A stretch of 64,000 nt of DNA from DRPG01 sp964655065. GTDB lineage: Bacteria; Myxococcota_A; UBA796; GCA-2862545. Below are positions 42,995 to 51,120 of this stretch, in pieces (position 1 is the stretch's first letter; every line of letters starts with the position of its first letter). The stretch lies in contig CAZZLC010000004.1 in NCBI GenBank assembly GCA_964655065.1, positions 62,001-126,000 of the forward strand, read 5' to 3'. The notes beneath the pieces were generated by a model. That model made no database searches. It was given only the letters and a program-made list of their open reading frames with translations, and was not told the DNA's origin. The translations under genes and the position numbers were made by a program.

Positions 42995-44212
42995 ATGCTG
43001 AAGTTCCACGCGCGCACCGACGTCGGTCTGAAGCGGAAGCACAACGAAGACAGCCTGCTCGCCGCCGAGGAGTACGGCGTGTTCGTGATCGCCGACGGGG
43101 TCGGCGGGCGCAAGGCGGGCGAGCTGGCCTCCGCCATCACGGTGAACACCTTCCAGAGCTTTGCTCCCCAGCTCAAGGCGGCGGTGGACGCGTTCGCGAA
43201 GAACGCCAACCGAGACACCCGCAACGCGGTGCTCCAGCTCCTCGACCAGGCGGCCAACGCCGCGTCCCGACGCGTCTACGAGGCCGCGACCGCGACCGGC
43301 CGCCAGGGCATGACGACCACCCTCGTGGCGGCCGTGATCGGCGGTGGAGCCGCGTTCCTCGTCCACGTCGGCGACAGCCGGGCCTATCTGCTGCGTAGCA
43401 GCGAGCTCCGGCAGCTCTCGGAAGATCACAGCATGGTCAACGAGCTGATCCGGACCGGGGCGATGAGCCGGGAGGACGCCGCGAGTTCCCGGTACCGCAA
43501 CGTGATCACGCGCGCGGTCGGGCTCTACCCCAGCGTGAGGACCGACACCCTGCACATCGAGCTCATCGATGGCGACCGCATCCTCCTCTGCTCGGACGGT
43601 CTGACCGACATGGTGACGGGCGACCCTCTGCTCTCGCTCCTCGACCAGCCCGATCTCGTGCAGGCGGTCGACGGGCTCGTGCAGGAGGCCCTCGACCAGG
43701 GCGGGCGCGACAACGTCACCGTCATCGCCATCGAGCCCGAGGCGGTCCTCGAGGCCGAGGCGGTGACCGCGCGGGCCAAGGCGATGGAGAACCTGTTCTT
43801 GTTCGAGGATCTGCCCTTTCACGCGCGACTCCGGGTGGGCCGGATCATCAACGAGCTGTTCGTGACGCCCGGCCAGGTGGTGATGCGCCAGGGCGAGATC
43901 GGCGACACGCTCTACGTCGTGGTCCAGGGACAGGTTCGGGTGCTCGTGGCTGGCCGCGAGGTCGCGATCCTCTCCGAGGGTGAGCACTTCGGCGAGCTCG
44001 CCCTCATCGGATCCGATCCCCGGTCCGCGACCGTCGAGGCGGTGGGGTTCGGCCACCTGTTGTCGATCGAGCGGGACGCGCTGCACGAGTACTGCACCAT
44101 CGAGCCGGCGCTCGGCAACAAGCTGCTCTGGAAGCTCATCGCCACCCTGGGACGGCGGCTGCGGGACACGAACCGCGCCCTCTCCGAGAGGATCGACGCC
44201 GGATCGGCCTGA
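42995..44212 (+). CDS. PP2C-type Ser/Thr phosphatase fused to a cyclic-nucleotide-binding domain
   Basis: A 405-residue soluble phosphatase. The PP2C domain (residues 1-250) has metal-binding motifs RKHNEDSLL, VIADGVGGRKAGE, LVHVGDSRAYLL, LLCSDGLTDMVTG and GGRDNVTVI. After an EAEAVTARAKAMEN helix, the rest is a cNMP-binding domain: LFEDLPFHARLRVGRIINEL, GEIGDTLYVVVQGQVRVLV and LSEGEHFGELALIGSDPRSA, where FGELAL...RSAT is the phosphate-binding cassette with its conserved Glu and Arg. Dephosphorylation of kinase targets controlled by cAMP or cGMP is the simplest reading; which nucleotide is not known. A partner kinase could be the one at 9576. Confidence 0.92.
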   Translation: MLKFHARTDVGLKRKHNEDSLLAAEEYGVFVIADGVGGRKAGELASAITVNTFQSFAPQLKAAVDAFAKNANRDTRNAVLQLLDQAANAASRRVYEAATATGRQGMTTTLVAAVIGGGAAFLVHVGDSRAYLLRSSELRQLSEDHSMVNELIRTGAMSREDAASSRYRNVITRAVGLYPSVRTDTLHIELIDGDRILLCSDGLTDMVTGDPLLSLLDQPDLVQAVDGLVQEALDQGGRDNVTVIAIEPEAVLEAEAVTARAKAMENLFLFEDLPFHARLRVGRIINELFVTPGQVVMRQGEIGDTLYVVVQGQVRVLVAGREVAILSEGEHFGELALIGSDPRSATVEAVGFGHLLSIERDALHEYCTIEPALGNKLLWKLIATLGRRLRDTNRALSERIDAGSA

Positions 44213-44214
44213 CC

Positions 44215-44232
44215 TCGTGCTTCACGGCACGA
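44215..44232. terminator. hairpin between convergent PP2C and TrmN6-like genes
   Basis: TCGTGC (44215-44220) and GCACGA (44227-44232) form a perfect 6 bp stem with a 6-base loop, spanning the nine-base gap between two convergent stop codons. The symmetry suits a bidirectional terminator; no T tract is present. Confidence 0.35.
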
Positions 44233-44977
44233 CGACCACGCCCATGTCCCGCCGGAACGCCTCGTACGCGTCGGTCCACGACCCGTCGGGCCCGCGAATC
44301 ACCAGCTCCCCGGTGCGGCGGGGGGGAACCGACTCCTCGGAGTGAGCGCACACGAGCGTGGCTACGTGCGGCTCACGCCCCGCGCCGAACACGTAGTCCC
44401 AGCGCTCGACCACCTGGAGGCCTGCCTCGAGTGGTGCGGCCTCGGTGCGGGGATCGGAGGCCAGCATCACGAACGCGAAACGACCTCCGGGGGCGAGCCA
44501 GCGCCGCGCTGCCTCGCAATAGTCGAAGACCGATCCCCGCAGCTCGATGCGGCAGGCGGCCTTCTGGGGGTGCGGCGAGAGCAGCCCGCTGCCCAGCGGG
44601 ATGTAGGGCGGGGAGCCCGTGATCAGGTCGAAGGTCGACCCGGGCGGCAGGGCCTCCGGATCGCGCAGGTCGCCGCCGAGCACGGTCACCCGACGACCGA
44701 GCCCGTTGAGCGCGACGGTCTTGCGGGCGAGCGCGGTGCTCATCGACTGGGCCTCCACCATCGTCAGGGTGGCCGTCTCGTTCAATCGGTACAAGGTCGA
44801 CAACCCCACCGACCCGACCCCGCTCCCGAGGTCCAGGAGGCGCCGAGCATCGGGACGGGCCAGCGAGGCCCGCCACGCGGTGACCAGATCGTCGGTGGAG
44901 AAGCGGTGCCCCTTCGCGAGCTGCACGATCGACCAGGTTCCGATGAGCCGGTCGACCGTCTCGCGGTCGTCGGCCAT
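44222..44977 (-). CDS. tRNA1(Val) adenine(37)-N6-methyltransferase-like enzyme (TrmN6/YfiC type)
   Basis: A 251-residue class I methyltransferase. The AdoMet motif is LLDLGSGVGSVGLSTLYRL, the acidic strand end MVEAQSMSTALARKTVAL, and motif IV is LITGSPPYIPLGSG, an S/N-PPY form used by N6-adenine RNA enzymes. PQKAACRIELRGSVFDY and WLAPGGRFAFVML follow as in TrmN6/YfiC. It could also be another small-molecule or RNA methylase of this fold. The ATG at 44977 overlaps the TerB-like stop by one base with AGGAGG upstream, so the two are coupled. Confidence 0.75.
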   Translation of the reverse strand: MADDRETVDRLIGTWSIVQLAKGHRFSTDDLVTAWRASLARPDARRLLDLGSGVGSVGLSTLYRLNETATLTMVEAQSMSTALARKTVALNGLGRRVTVLGGDLRDPEALPPGSTFDLITGSPPYIPLGSGLLSPHPQKAACRIELRGSVFDYCEAARRWLAPGGRFAFVMLASDPRTEAAPLEAGLQVVERWDYVFGAGREPHVATLVCAHSEESVPPRRTGELVIRGPDGSWTDAYEAFRRDMGVVVVP

Positions 44978-45426
44978 CACGCCTCCTGGCGAAGCGCGTC
45001 CAGCTCGGAGGTGGGGAGGCCAAGGTCGTCGGCGACCTGCACGACGGCGTCGCGGAAGATGGTGACCCCGGCGAACACCTGGAGGAACCTGCGCTTCACC
45101 GCGAGCACCGACTCGTCGACCTTCTCCCTGGGGATGTCGATCGCGCTCGCCAGCTCGACGATGGCCTCGAGCTCCCGGTCACCGACCCGACCGTCGGCGA
45201 GGGCCACGAGCACGAGCGAGCGGAGGTAGACCTCCTTCACCTCGTCGGAAGACAGGTCTGGAGCGTCGGTGGGTTCGGCCTCGGGCAGCTCGGCCTCGAA
45301 GGCGGCGATGAGCTGAAGCTCGCGGTCGAGGACCACCCCGTCGGCGGTCGCCACCTGGCGCATGCCCTTCGCGATGAACGCCGCCTGTGCAGCGTTCAGC
45401 TCGACGTCCTGCTCGAACCAGTCCAC
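44977..45426 (-). CDS. TerB-like (tellurite-resistance fold) protein
   Basis: A 149-residue all-alpha protein. Two symmetric repeats, ATADGVVLDRELQLIAAFEA and ALADGRVGDRELEAIVELAS, have the ADG...E..l pattern that binds divalent metal in TerB/YebE-like domains. The function is probably metal-linked stress or membrane surveillance; no tellurite genes are near. GTG start at 45426 with GGAGG four bases upstream. It is divergent from the acyl-CoA carboxylase operon. Confidence 0.75.
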   Translation of the reverse strand: MDWFEQDVELNAAQAAFIAKGMRQVATADGVVLDRELQLIAAFEAELPEAEPTDAPDLSSDEVKEVYLRSLVLVALADGRVGDRELEAIVELASAIDIPREKVDESVLAVKRRFLQVFAGVTIFRDAVVQVADDLGLPTSELDALRQEA

Positions 45427-45499
45427 GTTGCCTCCGCGCCCTGGGGAAGACGCCTGAAGTAAGGACCGCCGCCGGCCGAGGCAAGCGCCGGAGCGACGA

Positions 45500-45505
45500 T
45501 ATAAT
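45500..45505 (+). promoter_or_regulatory. TATAAT -10 box before the acyl-CoA operon
   Basis: A perfect TATAAT lies 29 bases before the ATG at 45535. The hexamer 17 bases upstream (CGAGGC) is not a -35 consensus, so activator help would be expected. Confidence 0.4.
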
Positions 45506-45534
45506 GGCCCACCAGCCTCGGAGAGCCCTGTCCC

Positions 45535-47148
45535 ATGCCCGCACTGCGGTCGCGCATCCAGTCTCGGTCGACCTCCTTCCGCGAGAACGCGGACCAGATG
45601 ACCGCCTGGCTCACGGAGGTCCGGCGCCTCGAGAGCCTCGTACGGCACGCCTCGAACGCCAAGCGAGCCAAGTTCGAGCAGCGGGGGCAGCTCCTCCCGC
45701 GTCAGCGAATCGCCAGGCTGCTCGACCGCGGAGCACCGTTCCTGGAGCTCGCCACGCTGGCCGGACTGCGCATGCACGACGACGACGGCGAGCGCACGGT
45801 GATGGGCGGCGGCATGGTGGCCGGCATCGGTTGGGTCTCGGGCAAGCAAGTGGCGATCAGCGCGAGCGACAGCGGCATCAAGGGGGGCACCATCTCGCCC
45901 ATGGGTCTGCGCAAGGGCCTTCGGCTTCAGGAGATTGCCGCCCGGCACAAGCTCCCCGTGATCAGCCTCGTCGAGAGCGGCGGCGCGAACCTGCAGTACC
46001 AAGGCGAGATGTTCGTCGAGGGCGGGCGCTCGTTCGCCAACCAGGCGCGGCTCTCTGCGGCAGGCATCCCCCAGATCTGCGTGGTGCACGGGAGCTCGAC
46101 CGCGGGCGGTGCCTACATGCCCGGCCTGTCGGACTACGTGGTGGTCGTACGCGACCGGTCCAAGATCTTCCTCGCCGGACCGCCGCTCGTGAAGGCGGCG
46201 ATCGGAGAGGACGCGGACGAGGAGACGCTGGGGGGCGCGGTCATGCACGCCACCGTCACCGGACTCGGAGAGTACCTCGCCGAGGACGACGCCCACGCGA
46301 TTGCCGTGGCTCGCGACATCGTCGACAAGCTGCGGTGGTCCCACGAGGTCGCTCGGGACGCCGAACCCGCGGCTCCCCTGTACGACCCCGCCGACCTCCT
46401 CGGGTCGGTGCCCGCCGACCCCAAGGAGCCCTACGACGTCCGGGACGTCATCGCCCACGTGGTGGACGGCTCCGAGTTCCTGGAGTTCAAGGCCGGCTAC
46501 GGCTCCGAGACCGTGTGCGGTCACGCGCGCATCGACGGCTTCACCGTGGGGATCGTAGGCAACAACGGCCCCATCCAGCCCGAGGGCTCCACCAAGTCCG
46601 CCCAGTTCGTGCAGCTGTGCGACCAGAGCGGCACCCCGCTCGTCTTCCTGCAGAACACCACCGGCTACATGGTCGGGACGCAGGCCGAGGCCCGCGGCGC
46701 CATCAAGCATGGCTCCAAGATGATCCAGGCGGTGGCGAACGCTCGCGTTCCCAAGCTCACGGTGGTGCTCGGGGGCTCGTTCGGCGCGGGCAACTACGGA
46801 ATGTGCGGCCGCGGCTTCGACCCCGACTTCATCTTCAGCTGGCCGTCCGCGCGCACGGCGGTGATGGGCGGCGAGCAAGCCGCGGGGGTGATGAAGATGG
46901 TGATGATGGCCAAGATCGCCCGGTCCGGCGGTACCCCCGTCGAGAGCGACGTGGCCAGCTTCGTCAAGCCCCTCGCCGACCAACTCGACGCGGAGGCCCA
47001 CGTGCTCTTCGGCACGGCCCGGCTCTTCGACGATGGGGTGATCGACCCCCGCCACACCCGGGCCATCCTGGCTCTCTGTCTCGAGATCGTCCACGCCGGA
47101 CTGCGGCGTGACGTCCACCCGAACACCTTTGGTGTCGCTCGCACGTGA
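45535..47148 (+). CDS. acyl-CoA carboxylase, carboxyltransferase (beta) subunit
   Basis: A 537-residue subunit transferring CO2 from carboxybiotin to an acyl-CoA. Two crotonase-like halves are seen: GGTISPMGLRKGLRLQEIAA with SLVESGGANLQYQGEMF (acyl-CoA side) and GIVGNNGPIQPEGSTKSAQF with LGGSFGAGNYGMCGRGFDPD (biotin side). The FGAGNYGMCGR segment and ending MGGEQAAGVMKMVM are those of the methylcrotonyl/geranyl-CoA group, not propionyl-CoA. Gene order with the next three matches atuC-atuD-atuE-atuF, so a geranyl-CoA-like substrate is possible; a leucine-pathway methylcrotonyl-CoA role is the alternative. Confidence 0.9.
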   Translation: MPALRSRIQSRSTSFRENADQMTAWLTEVRRLESLVRHASNAKRAKFEQRGQLLPRQRIARLLDRGAPFLELATLAGLRMHDDDGERTVMGGGMVAGIGWVSGKQVAISASDSGIKGGTISPMGLRKGLRLQEIAARHKLPVISLVESGGANLQYQGEMFVEGGRSFANQARLSAAGIPQICVVHGSSTAGGAYMPGLSDYVVVVRDRSKIFLAGPPLVKAAIGEDADEETLGGAVMHATVTGLGEYLAEDDAHAIAVARDIVDKLRWSHEVARDAEPAAPLYDPADLLGSVPADPKEPYDVRDVIAHVVDGSEFLEFKAGYGSETVCGHARIDGFTVGIVGNNGPIQPEGSTKSAQFVQLCDQSGTPLVFLQNTTGYMVGTQAEARGAIKHGSKMIQAVANARVPKLTVVLGGSFGAGNYGMCGRGFDPDFIFSWPSARTAVMGGEQAAGVMKMVMMAKIARSGGTPVESDVASFVKPLADQLDAEAHVLFGTARLFDDGVIDPRHTRAILALCLEIVHAGLRRDVHPNTFGVART

Positions 47149-47171
47149 GGACTCCTGGAGGACCGCCCTTC

Positions 47172-48329
47172 ATGCTGTACACGGAAGAACACCGGACCCT
47201 GGCCAAGACGGTCGAGGACTTCGTCGTCAACGAGATCAACCCGCACGTCGACGAGTGGGAGGACCAGGGCTGGTTCCCGTCACACGAGGTGTTCAAGAAG
47301 CTCGGTGAACTCGGGGTCCTCGGGGTGAAGTTCCCCGAGGAGTACGGCGGCATGGGCCTCGACTTCTCGTACAGCGTGGCGGTGGCCGAAGCGCTGGGCG
47401 CCTGCGACTGCGGCGGCGTGCCGCTCGCGATCGGTGTGCAGACCGACATGTGCACGCCAGCGCTGGCCCAGTTCGGCTCCGAGGAGCTCAAGGAGGAGTT
47501 CCTCCGGCCGGCCATCGCCGGCGATCAGGTCGGCTCCATCGGGGTCAGCGAGCCCAATGCCGGCTCCGACGTCGCGGGACTGCGCACCGTGGCGCGCTCG
47601 GATGGTGACGACTACATCATCGACGGCACGAAGATGTGGATCACCAACGGCATGAAGGCCGACTGGTGCTGCGTGCTCGCCAACACGGGCGACGGCAAGC
47701 CGCACGTGAACAAGTCGCTCATCATCGTGCCGCTGGACGCACCCGGCATCGAGCGGCAGAAGATCGAGAAGCTCGGCATGTGGTCGAGCGACACCGCCCA
47801 GCTCTTCTTCGACGGCGTGCGCGTGCCCAAGCGCAACCTCGTCGGCCAGGAGAACTTCGGATTCGCCATCCAGATGTGGCAGTTCCAGGAGGAGCGACTG
47901 TGGGGCGCGGCCAACGCCCTGCGCACGCTCGACCGCTGCATCGACGAGACCATCGCCTATACCCGCGGCCGGACCACGTTCGGCCAGCCCATCCTCGACA
48001 ATCAGGTGGTCCACTTCCGGCTCGCCGAGCTCCGCACCGAGGTCGAGATGCTGCGCTCGCTCGTGTACCGGGCCACCGAGGCCTACGTGAACGGCGAGAA
48101 CATCCTCAAGCTCGCCTCGATGGCGAAGCTCAAGGCCGGCCGACTCTCCCGTGAGGTCACCGACTCCTGCCTCCAGTTCTGGGGCGGCATGGGCTACAGC
48201 AGGGAGTCGTGGATCACCCGAGCGTATCGCGATGCCCGACTCGCCTCGATCGGCGGGGGCGCCGACGAGATCATGCTGGGCATCATCGCCAAGGAAGAGG
48301 GCACCCTGCCGCGGCGGAAGAAGAAGTGA
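47172..48329 (+). CDS. acyl-CoA dehydrogenase, citronellyl-CoA-dehydrogenase type
   Basis: A 385-residue FAD enzyme introducing a 2,3-double bond in an acyl-CoA. The N-terminal segment MLYTEEHRTLAKTVEDFVVN and EWEDQGWFPSHEVFKKLGEL resemble AtuD. GSIGVSEPNAGSDVAGLRT is the flavin/substrate signature and CLQFWGGMGYSRE the C-terminal motif. SSDTAQLFFDGVRVPKRNLVG resembles the citronellyl-CoA group rather than isovaleryl-CoA dehydrogenase. I start at the ATG at 47172; a GTG at 47145 overlapping the previous stop would add nine residues. Confidence 0.9.
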   Translation: MLYTEEHRTLAKTVEDFVVNEINPHVDEWEDQGWFPSHEVFKKLGELGVLGVKFPEEYGGMGLDFSYSVAVAEALGACDCGGVPLAIGVQTDMCTPALAQFGSEELKEEFLRPAIAGDQVGSIGVSEPNAGSDVAGLRTVARSDGDDYIIDGTKMWITNGMKADWCCVLANTGDGKPHVNKSLIIVPLDAPGIERQKIEKLGMWSSDTAQLFFDGVRVPKRNLVGQENFGFAIQMWQFQEERLWGAANALRTLDRCIDETIAYTRGRTTFGQPILDNQVVHFRLAELRTEVEMLRSLVYRATEAYVNGENILKLASMAKLKAGRLSREVTDSCLQFWGGMGYSRESWITRAYRDARLASIGGGADEIMLGIIAKEEGTLPRRKKK

Positions 48330-49114
48330 GCGTCGTCGAGCGCGCCATCGAGGGCGGCGTCTGCACGCTTCGTCTCAACCGGCCCGAGGTTCGCAACGCC
48401 ATGAGTCGCGAGATGGTCGAGGCCCTCCAGGGCGGGCTCGCCGCTGCGGTGGCCGACGAGGCCGTACGCGTGGTCGTGATCCGCGGGGCCGGCGGGCACT
48501 TCTGCGCGGGGGGCGACATCCAGGACATGGCTGCGGCGCACCAGGTGCTCGTCGAGGCCGGTCAGCCCGACCCAGTGGTCGACCTCAACGCCTCGTTCGG
48601 CCACCTGACGCTCGCGTTCGTCGAGGCCCCGAAGCCAGTCGTGGCGGTGTGCGAGGGGGTGGTGATGGGGGGCGGCTTTGGTCTCGCCTGCGCGGCCGAC
48701 GTCACCATCGCGTCGCCCTCCGCGGACCTCCGCCTCCCCGAGACGGGACTCGGCATCGTTCCCGCCCAGATCGCGCCCTTCCTGCTCCGCCGCATGACCG
48801 TCGCGGAGGCCAACCGACTCGCGCTGACCGGCGCCCGGCTCGACGCGAGCCAGGCCCTGGCGCTCGGGATCGTCCACGAGATCGACGAGAATGTCGACGC
48901 GCTCCTGGGCCGCACCGTCGAGCGTCTGATGCGGGGGGCACCCGACGCGCTCGCGGCGACCAAGCGACTGATGAACCGGCTGGTGCCGCCGCCGGATCCG
49001 TCCACCATCGAGCACGCGGCCACCGTCTTCGCCAAGGCGGCACGCTCGGATGACGCGGCCGAAGGAATGGCGGCCTTCCTGCAGAAGCGCAAGCCCCGCT
49101 GGGCGGAGGGGTAG
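48326..49114 (+). CDS. enoyl-CoA hydratase/isomerase
   Basis: A 262-residue crotonase-fold enzyme adding water to an enoyl-CoA. CTLRLNRPEVRNAMSREMVE opens the fold; GAGGHFCAGGDIQDMA and GVVMGGGFGLACAADVTI form the oxyanion hole, and LRLPETGLGIVPAQIAPF keeps a catalytic Glu (PETGLG). In the atu scheme this slot (AtuE) hydrates isohexenylglutaconyl-CoA; in leucine breakdown methylglutaconyl-CoA. Starts at a GTG overlapping the dehydrogenase stop by four bases. Confidence 0.88.
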   Translation: MSVVERAIEGGVCTLRLNRPEVRNAMSREMVEALQGGLAAAVADEAVRVVVIRGAGGHFCAGGDIQDMAAAHQVLVEAGQPDPVVDLNASFGHLTLAFVEAPKPVVAVCEGVVMGGGFGLACAADVTIASPSADLRLPETGLGIVPAQIAPFLLRRMTVAEANRLALTGARLDASQALALGIVHEIDENVDALLGRTVERLMRGAPDALAATKRLMNRLVPPPDPSTIEHAATVFAKAARSDDAAEGMAAFLQKRKPRWAEG

Positions 49115-51120
49115 TGTCCTTCGACACCGTACTGGTCGCAAACCGTGGCGAGATCGCGGTCCGCGTGATCATGGCCGCCAGGAGCCTCGGCTACCGCACG
49201 GTGGCCGTCTACAGCGACGCCGATGCCACCGCCCTGCACGTCGCATTCGCCGACGCGGCGGTCCGTCTCGGGCCGCCGCCTCCCGGAGAGAGCTACCTGC
49301 GCATCGACGCGGTGCTGGCTGCGGCGAAGGCGACCGGCGCCCAGGCCATCCACCCGGGCTACGGCTTCCTGTCCGAGAACCCCGAGTTCGCGGCGGCCTG
49401 CGAGGCGGCGGGGCTCGTCTTCGTCGGTCCGCCCGCGAGCGCCATCCGCGCCATGGGCGACAAGGCGAGCGCGAAGTCGCGGATGGCGGCCGCTGGAGTG
49501 CCCGTCGTTCCGGGGACGGACGGACCGGTCGGCGAGCTCGACGACGACGGGCTGCTCCGGGCGGCCGAGGACGTCGGCTACCCGCTCCTCGTCAAGGCGA
49601 CGGCAGGAGGCGGTGGACGCGGAATGCGGCTCGTGCGCTCGTCCGGTGAGCTCGTCGAGGCCGTCGCGAGCGCCCGCCGCGAGGCGGGCAGCGCGTTCGG
49701 GGACAGCGCCGTGCTGTTCGAAGCCTTTGTCGAGAACGCGCGGCACGTGGAGATCCAGGTCTTCGCCGACGGGCACGGGAACACCATCCACCTCGGCGAG
49801 CGGGACTGCTCGACCCAGCGCCGCCGGCAGAAGGTCATCGAGGAGGCGCCGTCGCCGGCCGTCGACGCGGACCTGCGAGCCCGGATGGGAGCGGATGCCG
49901 TCCGAGCTGCCAAGGCGATCGGCTATCGCGGGGCGGGCACCGTCGAGATGATCCTCGGCGCCGACGGCCGCTACTTCTTTCTCGAGATGAACACGCGGCT
50001 GCAGGTCGAGCATCCAGTGACGGAGCTGGTCACTGGCCACGATCTCGTGGTGTGGCAGCTCGAGGTGGCCGCGGGCAAGCCGCTGCCCATCACCCAGGCC
50101 GACGTCGAGCTCGGCGGTCACGCCATCGAGGCGCGGCTGTACGCCGAGGACCCCCGGCAGGGCTTCGCACCTCAGACCGGCACCCTTCGTCACTTCCGCC
50201 CCGATCGCCCCACCGAGTGGCCGGGCGTGCGCATCGACGCCGGTGTGCGCGAGGGCGACGTGGTGACCCCGTTCTACGACCCGATGATCGCCAAGGTGAT
50301 CGCCTGGGGCCGCGACCGTGAGGAGGCTCGTCGCCGGCTGCGTCGCGCGATGCAGGACCTGCCCGTGGTCGGTGTGGTGACCAACCAGGGGTTCCTCGTC
50401 GATCTGCTGGACGACCCTGCGTTCGTCCACGCCACCATCACCACGGCGACGCTCGACGCCTGGCTCGACGAGGGCCATCGGTTGCTGTCGGCTCGTGCGC
50501 TCGAGCCCGAGGACTGGGCCATCGCCGCCGCCTGGCTGGTGGGGGCCGACGACGACTGGTTTCGGAACGCGCACGGGGTGGCGCTCGACCTCACGCTCCA
50601 GGCCCAGGCCGAAGAACGCCGTGTCTCGCTGGTGCGTCAGGACGGCGGCACCTCGGCGGTCACCGTCGATGGCGAGATCTTCCGGGTGACCTTGGTCGAG
50701 GTTCCCGGGGACCCCGACGACGATCTGCTGCAGCGCACGGTCGCCGTCCGGCGCGACGGTGAGCCCGCGCGCCCGGAGGTTCGGAGGCCGGTGACCGGCT
50801 GGCCGATCGAGACGGGCTGGGTCCTCGACGCGGGACGCGGTCCCGTGGCGTTCCGCGAGCCGAGCCCCTACCCGGATCGCGGTTCGGAGGACGATCCGAG
50901 CGAGGTTCGCTCGCCGGTCGCGGGCACGCTGGTGCGGATCGGGGTCGCGGTCGGTGACGAGGTCGCCGCCGACCAGACGCTCGGGGTCGTCGAAGCCATG
51001 AAGATGGAGACGCGGCTCGTTGCCAGCGCGTCGGGCACGGTGACCGCCGTGAACGCGGTGGTCGGACAGCAGGTACAGTCGGGCGACGTGATCGTGGCCC
51101 TCGATCCCCGGGAGGCCTGA
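49114..51120 (+). CDS. acyl-CoA carboxylase, biotin-carrying (alpha) subunit
   Basis: A 668-residue protein with biotin carboxylase, linker and biotinyl domains. VLVANRGEIAVRVIMAARSL opens it; HPGYGFLSENPEFAAACEAA, VKATAGGGGRGMRLVRS (ATP loop), GERDCSTQRRRQKVIEEAP and FLEMNTRLQVEHPVTELVTG are the catalytic signatures. The C-terminal carrier has VVEAMKMETRLVASASG, with biotin on Lys630. With the 45535 product it forms the carboxylase complex. A GTG start overlaps the hydratase stop by one base. Confidence 0.93.
   Translation: MSFDTVLVANRGEIAVRVIMAARSLGYRTVAVYSDADATALHVAFADAAVRLGPPPPGESYLRIDAVLAAAKATGAQAIHPGYGFLSENPEFAAACEAAGLVFVGPPASAIRAMGDKASAKSRMAAAGVPVVPGTDGPVGELDDDGLLRAAEDVGYPLLVKATAGGGGRGMRLVRSSGELVEAVASARREAGSAFGDSAVLFEAFVENARHVEIQVFADGHGNTIHLGERDCSTQRRRQKVIEEAPSPAVDADLRARMGADAVRAAKAIGYRGAGTVEMILGADGRYFFLEMNTRLQVEHPVTELVTGHDLVVWQLEVAAGKPLPITQADVELGGHAIEARLYAEDPRQGFAPQTGTLRHFRPDRPTEWPGVRIDAGVREGDVVTPFYDPMIAKVIAWGRDREEARRRLRRAMQDLPVVGVVTNQGFLVDLLDDPAFVHATITTATLDAWLDEGHRLLSARALEPEDWAIAAAWLVGADDDWFRNAHGVALDLTLQAQAEERRVSLVRQDGGTSAVTVDGEIFRVTLVEVPGDPDDDLLQRTVAVRRDGEPARPEVRRPVTGWPIETGWVLDAGRGPVAFREPSPYPDRGSEDDPSEVRSPVAGTLVRIGVAVGDEVAADQTLGVVEAMKMETRLVASASGTVTAVNAVVGQQVQSGDVIVALDPREA

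Noticed and set aside
45535..51120. Gene symbols atuC, atuD, atuE, atuF
   Set aside because: Order fits, but leucine-pathway homologues are close relatives; not assigned without phylogeny.
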